A DNA stretch of 64,000 bases from Pseudoips prasinana (lineage: Eukaryota > Arthropoda > Insecta > Lepidoptera > Nolidae): NCBI GenBank assembly GCA_951640165.1, contig OX621247.1, forward strand, positions 22,604,001-22,668,000, in the 5' to 3' direction. The notes below the pieces were generated by a model that searched no databases, was not told where the DNA came from, and saw only the letters and a list, made by a program, of their open reading frames with translations. The translations under genes and the position numbers were made by a program. Shown one piece after another: positions 12,885 through 24,961 of this stretch (its first letter is position 1; the number at the start of each line of letters is the position of its first letter).

Positions 12885-13255
12885 TAGTGTCATCTGATAG
12901 TGGGGTCAGCTGTCTCGTTTTTTGCTTTCACTCTACTCGGGTGGATGCGTTGATTTCCGAGACATTGCAACTCGTCAGATCTTTGGAGATTACATATTTC
13001 CATCTTATTTTTGGTCTTCATCTTTTTCTGGATTCTGTTTACGTGTCCATACTATTTCAGTCTACTCGGCAATGTCGCGTACGAAAACGTGCGGCTAGCG
13101 CGAACGTACTCCATGCGTTTCTAATCGAGTCTCGTCAATTCACACATCCAACGAAGCACATTTATCTCGGCCTCTCCGATTTTGCGGATATAGCGATGAT
13201 TAATAGCCCAGGTATTGCTTCCATATGTAACTGTATATATAAGACCCTTTAATTT
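12885..13255 (-). repeat. Decayed RTE-like LINE remnant, antisense
   Basis: The stretch resembles the antisense of RTE LINE 3' coding sequence (ACGTGTCCATACTATTTCAG and a later ATAGCCCAGGTATTGCTTCC). The 121-residue plus-strand frame here is a chance frame. The assignment is from recall and is weak. Confidence 0.35.
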
Positions 13256-13539
13256 TATTGCGTATCTATCACAGGTCAGACAAGTCAGTTAATTCCCACC
13301 AACTGACTAAATAGCCCCATATAAGTCTGGTAACAAGCAGCGTTAGGGCATTCAAACCAACCTCTGGCAACTTAACCTCAAGCTTACTCACACGCATCAG
13401 GAACACAAAATGAAGTTATTATATATTCTGTAGTAAGGTGGAGATACTTCTTCAATCAAACTGTTCTTTGAGCGAACTCTTTGTTCTATTAAAGTATCGT
13501 AAAACTGTTACTGTGTTTTGTCTTTAAAATACCATAATC

Positions 13540-13730
13540 ATCATGTTTGACAGTCGGGTTGGCGATCGTAGTCATAATAGCGTAGTACTCAGAGAGAGCC
13601 CGCTTTCCGTTCTCTGGTAAGTACTTTTTCCTTCGGGATGATTTCTGCGCTTCCTACGGGACGAGATAGGGTCTTTATATTCATCACTATCAGCCATACA
13701 GTTTCCAAGGTCAGGCAGGCCCCTTCACAA
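13540..13730 (-). repeat. RTE-like LINE fragment, antisense
   Basis: It shares GGTTGGCGATCGTAGT-type sequence and the following block up to CCGTTCTCTGG with 4590-4670. It is a partial, diverged copy. Confidence 0.5.
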
Positions 13731-14334
13731 CATAATAATATATCATTCTACATTATATTATTACTATGCCTGGCACATGATTCTAAGATTGGAGACACAA
13801 AGAAGGTAATGACGGAACGCTAAGGTTTTATGCTTAAATTTTTACTTTCATTCTCGTAAGTGGGCAAGTAAAAGGAAAACGAAATGTCTTTCTCATAAAA
13901 ACATAAATACAGCGATTAAATGTTTACGTCGTTAGCTCAATATCAATGTTACTGTAGATATGTAGTTACCAGGCATGACAGTACGACATTACTATTGAAC
14001 CTCCAATTACATGTAGGGAATAAAAACCACGCAACTGTAAAATTATTTTGTACCGTAGTTGTTACAGCATTCGTTTCAAAATGATATGGAACGACACTAT
14101 ACCATCAACTATGCTACGAGGCACCATAACAAAAAATCGAAAGCCTACTTTTTGTGTTTGCATTAAAATAGACTGTGTTATTATTCTACGCGTGCGAGTA
14201 AGCCTTATGTTATTGCTTAACTTAGATCACCTTCTCCATTATAGATGGGGCCGATGGAGGAGATCACTTAACGTAATAAGCCCGCCCGCTGTACAATGCG
14301 TTCTGTACATCTATTTTTCATGTTTAAGTGTATT

Positions 14335-14723
14335 ACCGAAATATTGTCCTCCTGACGAATATATATAGGTATCCACAGGACATGGATGTTTTAAACTAAA
14401 ACATATATGTCTTGCGCAATTTACCTATATGCATAATAATAATAAGATGAATACTTTTTATTGTACAAACGCCTGCACATCCAGCTACCCCAACCTATCA
14501 AACATCTTTTATAGATTTCAACTTTATCACAAAAGCATAAGGTTCACTTTCAATTGGGGAAATTTGACAGACAGCTTGATGTGCTGGCGTTTGTACAATA
14601 AAAAGTATTCATCTTATTATTATTATGCATATAGGTAAATTGTGCAAGACATATATGTTTTAGTTTAAAACATCCATGTCCTGTGGATACCTATATATAT
14701 ATTCGTCAGGACAATATTTCGGT
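14335..14723. mobile_element. Palindromic element with a MITE at its dyad centre
   Basis: Outer arms 14335-14465 and 14594-14723 are nearly perfect inverted copies (small indels near the outer ends). Between them at 14466-14593 sits a 128-base MITE with TA on both sides. Confidence 0.85.
14466..14593. mobile_element. Mariner-type MITE, copy 1
   Basis: Ends CAAACGCCTGCACATC and GATGTGCTGGCGTTTG are inverted; TA duplications flank it (14464-14465, 14594-14595). The core ACTTTATCACAAAAGCATAA is shared with 34092-34226. It is too short to encode anything. Confidence 0.8.
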
Positions 14724-15002
14724 TCACACTGCTATTATCTGCAAGTATTCACAATCGATTAAAAAAATCCAAATTGGTTCACAAAGAACAGAGAAATCGC
14801 GTAACATACATACATACAAAAAAACTTAGTCGAATTGATAACCTCCTTCTTTTGAAGTCGATTAAAGATGGATGCTTCTATTTAGTAAACACACGGCTCA
14901 CTTACGATGCTTAATGTGGGTTGATGCTACATTATGTTTGTAGTACGAGATCCAACAACAGAAAAAGTATTTAATATAAAATAACCTTTTCTATTCTGAT
15001 AA

Positions 15003-15175
15003 ACATGATTCATTTTCTAACTCCTCTCCAAGACAGTTAAAGCGATTCCCCGGGACATGCCTGAGCCTCACCGCTCAGTGTCATTTCATTGTGTGCCACT
15101 GTTGATCCTGGCTTACAGGAGTTGCAGTGGTGGGTAAGATGGAGGGACTAGAGGACCCGATAAAATAAAAAAAAA
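15003..15175 (+). repeat. 3' UTR copy of the R1-like LINE
   Basis: It matches 28335-28520 closely (GCGATTCCCCGGGACATGCC, GTGCCACTGTTGATCCTGGC). It lacks the coding part, so it is a severely 5'-truncated insertion. An A-rich tail follows. Confidence 0.75.
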
Positions 15176-15915
15176 TAATAAATGATTTGTGCCGAAATGT
15201 TCAGGAATATACCGGCAATTTTTTCTTCTTCTTTATCTTATATTACGCCGGATTTCCACATATGTATGAAATAGAGTACTTTACTTTAGTTTTTGACATT
15301 CGTTAATTAAGTAGTCTTTGTTGTACACCTATAACAGATAATACACATAATGTTATATTATTTGAATATTGCATAATTGGCGCAATATGTCAGTAGAAAT
15401 GAGTCAGCGTAGTCTAGTAAGTGCGAGTCCAGTCTGCCGTTTGATAGATTTTTATTTTAGATTAATTCCTGGTAAACATTTTTTGGGCCCAGCCCAAGCC
15501 TGAACCAGTCTGAAACCAATTTCTCGTAATTTGGTACAATTATTTTTCGATTGTTTTGTTTTCGAACATACACTCAGTTACAAAAGATTTTTACTAATTA
15601 TGAGTTACGATCAAATGACATATCATGATCTAAGATGAACTCTATGATCGACTGAGCATTTATGTATGCTAGATACTTATTTACTCTTTGTTGTGAAAGT
15701 ATAAATATGAGTATTAATGTGTTCACCTTAGTGTTCATTTAAAATTTGGTATCAGAAATGAAACTGGCTACAAGGATGTAGCAAAAGATATACATTTAGG
15801 TAACCTTAGTTTAATAACATTTCATTTTGTTATGATTTTTAATAATTTTCAAAATATTACTATTTTAAATAAATTGTTTACCGTAAACAATTTAATATTA
15901 AATTATATTATATCA

Positions 15916-17032
15916 GCTAAAGAAGAACAGACAAAAAAACCCAGACCCGACAGAAAAGTAACATACCTCAGTTTTTTGGTTATTATTTATATAATCATAT
16001 TATATAGTTTTTATATTCGAAATCAATGGCTAACACCAAAATATTGCCTTATGTTTTTGTTCAGGGTTTACACTAAAAAATTACAAAATGCCTACGTATC
16101 TACACAATTCGTAAATATATGCAATTATAGAATATTACTGCTCATGCTACCATGGCAAAAGGACATTGGGAAGTTGCGCACACATCATTAGTGTTGTATA
16201 TTACCTAGGGTGGGCTAGACATCGAGATCACTTTGACCACCCCGCACTGGGTATGGATTATGTTTTAAGGGACATAGAAATATAATAAAACTTTATTTCG
16301 ACATATTGGTTTTATTTTTGGTAGAACCCCGTTGATAGCTACCTAAATCACTGATCTACGATCAGATCATTCTTTTTGATTATTCCACTAATACCGGCTG
16401 CGTTAAAAATAAAAATACGAATACCTGTTATCGTAACGGTGATTAATGAACTTTTTAGTTCTCTAATCACCGATATAAGCTCGAACTGGCGTCAACGAAT
16501 TAGTGGAATAATCCGATCTGAATCATCGAATATGACGATTTTAATTAATCCTAAGTTGAGGGCGAATCCAGAAGGGCATGCTCTGACCCCAGTACCAGAG
16601 GCAAAAAGGAACGGGGTGGAATTTTTTAGTCAGTAAGAGTCTGACACGCCCTCTCGCTCCACCCAAGGGCGAGAGATGTCATTAGATGATTTTAAAACAC
16701 CTTAAAAAAAATCCTAAGTTGAATGTTGTACTAGGAGTTCAAAAATTATATAATACAGCTGTATCTCCAGGTCTCCTGGATACATCCCATAACTATTTAT
16801 CGTCATTTAGTTACATACATTACGAATTGTGTAGATAAGTAGGCATTTTGTATTTTTTTAGTGTAAACCCTGAACAAAAACATAAGGCAATATTTTGGTG
16901 TTAGCCATTGATTTCGAATATAAAAACTATATAATATGATTATATAAATAATAACAAAAAACTGAGATATGTCACTTTTCTGTCGGGTCTGGGTTTTTTT
17001 TTATATGGGACGTGACCGTTCTTCTTTATTAG
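15916..17032. repeat. Inverted repeat of about 210 bases with nested palindromes
   Basis: Arms 15916-16120 and 16812-17032 are inverted copies (for example CCCAGACCCGACAGAAAAGT on the left, its inverse near 16970 on the right). The spacer holds another palindrome (16378-16514) whose own core is a hairpin (16437-16472), plus a dispersed repeat. The 119-residue frame in the left arm is not a gene. Confidence 0.8.
16555..16705 (+). repeat. Lepidopteran interspersed repeat fragment
   Basis: GTCAGTAAGAGTCTGACACG, then CCTCTCGCTCCACCCAAGG and GTCATTAGATGATTTT match a frequent moth repeat tail. It lies between the arms of the inverted repeat at 15916-17032. Confidence 0.5.
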
Positions 17033-17534
17033 ATTAATCTAAATTTTATTAGTATTAGATATAGTACTTACTGAAGTTCTGTGAGAAAATAAAGGCTAGT
17101 CTAGTAAAGCATTTCACTCCCATGACATGACATGGCACCAGCATATTTCTCTAATAAAAAAGATGATGAATAATTAATGTACATTTTACGAATAGATAAA
17201 GAATCATATAAACGTAGAAACCGTATGGTAGTATCTCGTATTATCGGAGGCGGTCCACATCATAATCTATTGTTGTTTTTACATGTGATCCGTTCTGCTT
17301 CACATTGGGAGCAGTCTTCACTTTCTATGGCTGTGACATTGCCTTAGGTGCCTCCTATTTGTATCAAAGGCTCGGTTGAAAGTTGCGAGCAGGCAAAATA
17401 TAACAAATCCATTGATGTACCTAACAACTCAACCATATAACAAACCTTAAGACATATGTATTAACTTCTGAAGTTATATTATATAAAGAGGAAAGATTCG
17501 ATTTAATGTTTATTTTATACTTATTTTTTAAATA

Positions 17535-17745
17535 GCCTATATCTGTGTACCACTGCTGAGCAAAGTCCTCTTCCTTGGTTTTCAGGCTAGTCGTTACAAA
17601 ACGAGTTCAGGTCATCACACCATCTCCGTTAGGGCCTACCACGATGACGTCGGCCCTTTTGAGGAACCCAATTGGTTTTGATCTGCGCCCATCTGTCTGG
17701 GTGTACACGTGAAGCTCCCCACTTCAGCTAGGTGGTCTTTTTGCC
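17535..17745 (-). repeat. LINE-derived fragment, antisense
   Basis: ACCACTGCTGAGCAAAGTCC and the following GC-richer block resemble a frequent moth LINE remnant. It is partial and diverged. Confidence 0.4.
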
Positions 17746-17851
17746 AACATCAGATATTTCATTTTGTACTTGATAAACTTAAAACTACTTAACTGATTTT
17801 AAACATCTCTAGTTATTTCAAGAATGCATTAACCTACAAAATATTGTACAT

Positions 17852-18490
17852 TTGTTACAATTTTATATATATTTGTTTGTACAATTTGTTTTGAGTAGAC
17901 TTGAATTCGCGTGCGCTGTATGGCACCCAAACTATGATGTGCATATCAACCGAATCGAGAACATTCAAAGGAAATTTGTTAAAACACTTAATTATAGAGT
18001 TTGTCAAGTCGACATTGATTATGAGAATTCACTGAAGCCTCACGGAATCACTACCCTGAAACTTCGTCGTGACTGTGTTGATTCTATTTTGTTTTATAAA
18101 ATTATTCATAATATAGTGGATGCCACTTCGTTTCTGCATAGCATTTCTTTTAGAGTACCTCGTGGACGAGAGCGTCTATGTCGTAAAAAAGATTTATTTT
18201 CTATCCCCAAAAGTTATCCTGTTATTGTAAGAACATGTTTGTAAGGCGTGCCTGTGAACTTTATAATAATAGCGAAAAACTAGCAGAAATTGATATTTTC
18301 TGTTGTACAGTAACATCATTGAAAAATGTTTTTGTCTTTAGTATAACCTTTTTAAATTTCATAAGTAACTTAGAACTTAGTTCATCAACTAATACTTTGT
18401 TAATCCATGAGGAAACTATAAGTGTTTAAGTAAAAAATTAAATATTTAAGTTCTTCTGTATGACCGTTTGTTTCTTACCAAAATAAAAAT
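17852..18490 (+). pseudogene. Jockey/CR1-like LINE reverse transcriptase, 3' end only
   Basis: The frame carries VLSRLEFACAVWHPNYDVHI, then ENIQRKF, LKLRRDC and a later FRVPRGR block, the usual C-terminal end of a non-LTR retrotransposon polymerase ORF. A frameshift at about 18232 moves the reading to the next frame (RRACELYNNSE). It ends in an A-rich tail near 18490. It is 5'-truncated, as is typical of LINE copies. Confidence 0.8.
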
Positions 18491-18589
18491 AAATATCAGC
18501 TAGTAACACGCTATGCTCTGTGGCTGACGGCATACAATATAATCACCCTATTAAGCCCTATTTCATAAAATGTAGGCGTGCCCTCGGAT

Positions 18590-18772
18590 GATTTATACGC
18601 CCGTTAGATGAGATGATTTATACGGCACCAGTTTATCTGAGTACTATGCCCATCATACTACGTTCACCAACCTGTCTCCAAACGTGGCAACACCAACGTT
18701 ATATGGTTTGGGAGAGGCCTAAGTCCAGCAGTGGAGATCTTTCGGCTGATGCCATAAAAAGATTACGACGTT
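18590..18772 (+). repeat. RTE-like LINE 3' fragment
   Basis: It ends GGCCTAAGTCCAGCAGTGGA followed by GATCTTTCGGCTGAT, the same end as 62815-63012. Confidence 0.6.
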
Positions 18773-19198
18773 AGCGTAAGGAAATATATTCTTCTATTTG
18801 TCCAAATAAAATGCCAGCGTATCTAAATATCCACTTTTTAAACCTATCTAAGGTACAACCTAGTACCTTTAAAAGAGAAATAAACGATTATAGTATTAAA
18901 TATTTATTAACAGACTACTGGCGGATTAGTTGACCATTAGCAAAACAAAACTTTCTACACTTGAGGTGACCCGCTAGCAATTGATTTTCTATAGTGTCTG
19001 TGACCTAGAGTTCAATAATTGTTCTCCAATAACAAATCAGTAATAAGAACACAAATATGCAATTGAAGAGAAATTATTGCTTATAGATATTATTTAGAAA
19101 AGAAGTCGGTTGAAAAACGGCCTGTGTTGCCCATATTCGGGTTTCGTACACCTGAAAATTTTACGCGGACTAATTCGAGATTCGGTTAGAATCCAATA

Positions 19199-20794
19199 TA
19201 CACACATCAACAAAGTCTAGGGATACGTTATTTTGAAATCAAACATGGCTTTATTGTTTAAAACCTATTTAGTTTCCTTAAAAAGTTTATTTACAGATTT
19301 AAACCTTGTCTATTCTTTATTCAAAATTTAAAAATTAAAATGAGAAACAAATGAAAACACGCAAAGCACAGCGCAATCTTGAGTTGTATCTAATTTCAAG
19401 AAGTTGCATTAAAATTTTTTTTGCGTGTTAATTGAAGAAAACCTGATAAATTGTTTTATTTTCTTTTCTCAATTGGTTGTGTAAGCTTTTTAGCGTCATG
19501 CCACGCCATCATTTGAGTCGAGATGAAATGTTACGGGCAGTTGGCATGTTACAAAACGGTGCTATTCAACGCGTCGTTGCTGAGTCTCTGGGCACAAGCC
19601 AAAATGTGGTATCCAGGCTGTGGTCACGTTATCGCGCTACTGGAGATGTGGCAGAACGGCACACAGGTAGATATCGTGTTACCACTCAGAGACAGGATCG
19701 ATTTCTCCAAATGACCGCCAGAAGACTACCCAATATCACAGCGATGCAACTAGTGCAAAGGCTCCAGGAGGGTCAGCAGCTGCTGGTGAGCGACCAAACC
19801 GTGCGAAGGAGGCTGCATGAAGTTGGTCTTCATGCTCGCAGACCGCTACGAGTCCCAGCGCTGCGACGTGGCAATCGCGGTAGGCGACTTTTATGGGCTC
19901 AAGAACATTTGACATGGAGTGATCAACAATGGTCATTGGTGCTGTTCACTGATGAGTCCCGCTATGGATTTCATCCAGATTCGAGACGAACACGCGTTTG
20001 GAGAACTCCAGGCAGGGTCAGCCGTCTCCGACATCCACAGGAGGTCCACTCTTACCAAGGCGGGACAATTATGGTGTGGGCAGGAATACGAATCGGCGGA
20101 CGAACCCAACTCATTTGGATTCAGGGCAGCATGACTGCCCATAGATACCGTGAGGAGGTAGTAGAACGTGTCATTGTCCCGCTCAGGGCCCTAACGGGGC
20201 AAGAATTTCAGCTCATGCATGACAATGCACCTTCCCATACAGCGCGGCTGGTGAGGGCCGCCCTTCGAGAACACGATGTTCAGGTATTAGATTGGCCTCC
20301 ACAGTCGCCAGACTTAAACCCAATTGAACACGCCTGGGACATGTTACAGCGAAGAGCATTGAGGGATTTTCCGCCCAACTTGACAACAGAAGAACAACTT
20401 TTCGAACATTTAAAAAGAACTTGGGACTGCATACCCCAGCAAGACATTGACACCTTAATTTTAAGTATGGAAAATCGTTGCCGCTGTGTGATTAATGTTA
20501 GAGGAGGAAATACCGATTACTGATTATCAGATTTGGTAAGATTTTTATTCATTTAATTCGATTGAATAATTTTATAAGAATAAAATGTTTTTGTTCACTC
20601 AGTAATTTTCTATGTCTTAATTAATTTAAGACTTTTATTAATTAGAAAAACAAAATCGCATCGTGTTGTTAATGTTTAAATATCGGCCATGAAATTATCT
20701 TTAATTCTTCCATTTACAGTCATAACAAAATGTTTATAGTTTTCTAGATAATCAATGAAATGTTCAATATCCCTAGATTGTGTTGATGTGTGTA
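19199..20794 (+). mobile_element. Complete Tc1-like DNA transposon
   Basis: Terminal inverted repeats of about 30 bases (TACACACATCAACAAAGTCT at the left, its near-inverse ending GATGTGTGTA at the right) enclose one intact transposase. The TA target duplications are at 19197-19198 and 20795-20796. The total length of 1596 bases is typical of Tc1 elements. Confidence 0.88.
19498..20523 (+). CDS. Tc1-family transposase, intact, 341 residues (DD34E)
   Basis: The enzyme would cut and join its own element at TA sites. The start at 19498 (MPRHHLSRDEM) is the first ATG; a longer version would need a TTG start. Residues 1-110 form paired helix-turn-helix DNA-binding regions, with basic stretches near 114-131. 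The catalytic triad is complete: Asp152 in LFTDESRYGF, Asp242 in LMHDNAPSHT and Glu277 in DLNPIEHAW. Thirty-four residues lie between the last two, the DD34E signature of Tc1. There is no internal stop or frameshift, and the ends and target duplications are present, so this copy may still be active or have arrived recently. Confidence 0.93.
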   Translation: MPRHHLSRDEMLRAVGMLQNGAIQRVVAESLGTSQNVVSRLWSRYRATGDVAERHTGRYRVTTQRQDRFLQMTARRLPNITAMQLVQRLQEGQQLLVSDQTVRRRLHEVGLHARRPLRVPALRRGNRGRRLLWAQEHLTWSDQQWSLVLFTDESRYGFHPDSRRTRVWRTPGRVSRLRHPQEVHSYQGGTIMVWAGIRIGGRTQLIWIQGSMTAHRYREEVVERVIVPLRALTGQEFQLMHDNAPSHTARLVRAALREHDVQVLDWPPQSPDLNPIEHAWDMLQRRALRDFPPNLTTEEQLFEHLKRTWDCIPQQDIDTLILSMENRCRCVINVRGGNTDY

Positions 20795-20796
20795 TA

Positions 20797-21277
20797 AGCA
20801 TACGAATAATTTAGAAGCTTAAATTAAGGTCAAACTTAATCACCTAACTTCGATCATTCAAGAAACGTCATCGACAACACAAAAGGACGTCGTGTATTGA
20901 ACTTTCTGACTTTTGTTATTCTCATCTCTCTACTTTCTATCTACCCGGTATTACACTCCCGCGAAATTGCGAACATATAAGCTACAAATTATATCTTGAG
21001 AAACATAAGAAAGTGTAAATAATTTTAAACGTTTAGTGTCATAAAAGTCATATCAAAATCAAATTCGCGTGCCTATTCTATCCAAGGTACAGCCAACGCC
21101 ATCTTGATAAGAACTTCCTAGGTGATACGGGCGATGAAATTATTTAGAGCAGAATTATTTTAAAAGATTTGATTTTTTTAGAGCTATGTCAAGGCTATTT
21201 AAACCCTCGTGACACAACACAATCCTACATTTCGTACTCTCTGGCCGGGAGTAAGACCATCTTCATCACCACGACCA
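20797..21277. other. Intergenic, nothing recognised
   Basis: Lies between the Tc1 element and the palindromic pair; no frame or repeat seen. Confidence 0.45.
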
Positions 21278-21764
21278 GGGGCTCTACCGGCTAAGTCGCC
21301 GAACATCGATTTCTTAAATGACGTTCAAATAAAAAAGGGTTAAAAAAGACTTAATCAATCGTTAAATCGGCTTCCATGAGCACATGTGACGTCATAAATG
21401 GTAGGGAATCGATTGTCAACGTTGAAGCCGGTTTAACGATTGATTAAGTAATTTTTAACCTTTATTTATTCGAACACCATGTAAGAAATCGATGTTCGGC
21501 GACTTAGCCGGTAGAGGCCCAGGTGCTCTACCGGCTAAGTCGCCGTACATCGTTTTCGTGAATGACATTCCAATAAATAAAGGTTAAAAATGACTTAATC
21601 AATCGTTAAATCGGCTTCAACGTTGACAATCGATTCCGGACCATTTATGACGTCACATGTTCTCATGGAAGCCGATTAAAGTATTGATTAAGTGATTTCT
21701 AACCTTTATTTATTTGAACGCCATTTAAGAAATCGATGTTCGGTGACTTAGCCGTTAGAGCCCC
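21278..21764. mobile_element. Two abutting palindromic MITEs in opposite orientation
   Basis: Unit 1 is 21278-21520 and unit 2 is 21523-21764. Each has arms of about 100 bases starting G(G/T)GCTCTACCGGCTAAGTCG. The unpaired centres are reverse complements of each other, so unit 2 is unit 1 inverted. Only two bases separate them. Confidence 0.88.
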
Positions 21765-23715
21765 AGCTTCACTCGTATGGATAAAATCGACTAATACGCC
21801 CTCGCTAAATTACAAGTCGACATCGTCTTTATTAAGTAGGCAGTAAATGTTGTTTTGTTGTGCAAAAGAGACGGATACGTTTTCAAACAATATTGGGCCC
21901 AGATGTAAAATGATAAAAGTGGTGTCAATTAATGGGTCTGTAAATTATCAGCCAATTACTAAAAATTCCATGGATTTATTCAATCTATGAGCAGAGTTAT
22001 AAAAGATTTAGTCTTAATAGAGAGGTTATGTACCTCTACCTATACTAAACAGCAGATTATTAAGGGCGATTGCTATTTAATAGTTATCCGTATCCAGTAT
22101 GTTAGCAAAAGTCGTACACGTTAAGCAATATCAGAAGTCCGTAGAGAGAATGCAGTTGTCGAGGGATATATAAACAAAACAATAAAAAATACTCAAATCA
22201 CACACGTACTAAGCGATACGAGAAACCACGAGAAACGAGTGACCGATCATAGATTAGGATTCAAAATCTGTCACCAGTCACTGTCAGCATAGATTAAAAA
22301 TATAGTTGCCAATAACTAATAAATCGATTTGAACGATAACCGATATTATGATTTCTATTTATTTTGTTGATATTTATTTTTTTACTATTTACATTATGTT
22401 AATGTGTTTAATAATTATTATGATTAAATCGGTTACCTGGTGTCTGGTGCAAGAGGATTTATATTACATTGTTTGAACTCATTAACTTTAATCGATTATA
22501 GTAATCAACAACCAATTTAATTCGTGACTTAAACTTATTTTAAGATTTCTCGTTTTCCAGATTGTAAATTGGGTCAATTTTTTACAGTTCGAAATAGAAA
22601 AATATAACGCTTTTTTTAAACCATATCTCAACTTATTACAGTCAGGCCCAGAAATCCCAGTCTCCTTTATCCACCGACGTGGAGTCTAGAATACAGTGTC
22701 TTTTTGACTTTCGACAAAAATATGAAGCTTGTCTGTGGCATCGTAACCCCGGATATTGGTAACGGACGAGCTAACTTCACCGCAATTGTTTTCTTAGATA
22801 GTTTAATAGTGAAGAATTCTTAGATATTCTCTGACTTATTTGCACATTTTTTTATGAAAATAGAGTCGGCGATTATTGATGGTTAGTTTATTGAGATGAA
22901 CATTTTCACATCCAAATTGACAATAGTCATAATATTTTATGTGTTCTACATCTCACATTCTGATGAAGTAGCTCCAAGGAGATATTTTTATAACATTAAG
23001 CGTATTTTTGCCCTCCTTGAAATATTAAAATATTCCAAAACATATAACGGCAAACGAAAGTTTTAAGAGGAATCTCTGTCGAGATTATCTAACTTCATCG
23101 TTAACGGTAAAGGGATACAAAAATAAAGGAAGAGCAATGAAATTGAAAAAAAACACGTAGACAGTTACAAAATCAAAACTCAGGCAGGAGAACAAGTAGC
23201 AGTATTTTGACCCAGCACTTAGGAATGGGACTAATGATATGGGGTATCTCCTAATACGGTAATAATACTTTTCTGGACTAAAAATAACATGTCAGTTTCA
23301 TTCTCTCATTTAGACCTCTGTTTAAAGGACAAATTCACCTGACACTAATCTCTTTACAACTCGACCTAATTCTATCATTTTTGACAAAGCTTGTGATCAT
23401 TAAAAGTACCTGTCCGGAGATCCTGCTAAACTCACGCCATACAATTTTGCAAGCACTATGCAACAAACGAATTACAAAGAGCAGTTCAAGATTATTAGAA
23501 ACTCTCGTGGCAGTATATACAATCCGATATATGGTACTATCTTTGCAAACTAACCTAGAGCCACAGTTGCACAAAAACAATATGCATCTAAAAAATTGTC
23601 ATATGGTGATTATAAAAGTGTGCAATAACACACGTGATCTCCTACTGAATGTTTTCAAGAAAACGATTGTGAATCGGCTCATTGATTATTGCTTTTTTAT
23701 AAGAAGTTAAAAAAA
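21765..23715. other. Intergenic, nothing recognised
   Basis: Both frames of about 80-110 codons at 23335-23710 overlap each other on opposite strands, lack any motif and look like chance. Confidence 0.45.
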
Positions 23716-23865
23716 AGACAACGCTCGCACTAGGGAATCTAATCCCTGTGTCGCGGGGTACTTTACAAACATATAATAGACGGACACAAATTAGATCCAG
23801 ACTCTGAACAGACTGAACAGTCTGAACAGATTCTGAACCGCTATTTATGGGTCAGTCAGTCATGG
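23716..23865 (-). repeat. SINE family B with a short internal repeat
   Basis: AACGCTCGCACTAGGGAATC, GTCGCGGGGTACTTTACAAA, then three imperfect TCTGAACAGA-type units (23800-23835) and CTATTTATGGGTCA. Confidence 0.65.
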
Positions 23866-24127
23866 TACTTGCGACATGTTTTAATAGTATAGACATGCCT
23901 GGGATCGCAGGATTCACTGGGATTTACATTATATAACTTATTGTTAACATTGGTAATGATTCTTAGCGGCAGTTAAGCGAAAGTGTACATATGTACATGG
24001 TGAACTGAGATTTGGCTGCATACAATTATATTATGCCTAAATATATTTGTCAGATAATGTCAGTTGAAATCGAAATCAATTTTATTGATGCAATCTTTAT
24101 TTGGTCACAAAGTATGCACTATTACAA

Positions 24128-24172
24128 TTCAGGATTCCTGGAATACCGACCCGGTATTCCAGGATTCCTGAA
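24128..24172. repeat. Perfect 21-base inverted repeat, 3-base loop
   Basis: TTCAGGATTCCTGGAATACC... (24128-24148) and its exact inverse (24152-24172) flank ACC. Confidence 0.92.
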
Positions 24173-24921
24173 CACATTACATATTATTAGTACATATTAT
24201 TATTTACATTTGACGCCCAGCCCTAAATAGCTCTACCTACTCGATCACTAATTATAACTTAGCTTAAATATTTGCATGCAGACATTAGTCGGCGAAACAT
24301 GATGTACCAATACAAATCTTCTACATCCTGTAGTCAAGTTTCCTGTCAAATAAAGGTAAACTATACTAATAGAATATACATAAAACAATACTAAAATCAA
24401 TAATAGGTAAACTCCTACTTCCTCCTCCAAAATTAAACAGATTTAATTTGTTTTCGTATGTTTAACGGTTTTATTCTTTTAGTTTTAGTTCATCCAACTG
24501 GATTACTAGACATAAATCTTCAGCAGTGTTAAAAGGCTTTTTATTGAATTTCGGAACGTAGTAACATTTAAAAATATAGGTATATCTACGAAAGTGAAAT
24601 GGTCACGCATGGTGCAAGCAGACATAAAAAATAATGGTCTAATTCGTTAACCCAGAACGAAAAATGAGGAAACTCTTACGTTTGTGTGCGAAAATGGCAC
24701 CGAGTAATTGGCTCTTAAAATATTACTGTCGAGCCCGTCTTTTATTAATTATTTTTGTCAATAACTGTGAAACGTAGCAATTTAAAATTGGGTCTTTATG
24801 ACGCCCGCAATCATTTAAATGTATAGTAAATATTTCTAAGCGGATTGTTTTTGTATGAATACTTTATTGGTCTGCAGATATCAGAATCAGAAAACCACCT
24901 AATAGCAGCCCGAAGTTCACC

Positions 24922-24961
24922 GGTATGAAACAAAGTTGCCCTTTCTTTCATACCGGTCGTT
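24922..24961. repeat. Short inverted repeat around ACCGGTATGAAA
   Basis: ACCGGTATGAAA near 24919 and TTTCATACCGGT near 24949 flank about 15 bases. Confidence 0.75.

Noticed and set aside
12887..13252. 121-codon plus-strand frame
   Set aside because: It lies on the antisense of an RTE-like remnant and has no domain, signal or splice support.
14048..14368. 106-codon plus-strand frame
   Set aside because: It runs into the palindromic element and shows no domain or codon bias.
15832..16191. 119-codon frame
   Set aside because: It lies in the left arm of an inverted repeat, AT-rich and without motif.
19477..19497. Longer transposase N-terminus from 19477
   Set aside because: It needs a TTG start; the first ATG at 19498 matches the usual Tc1 start.
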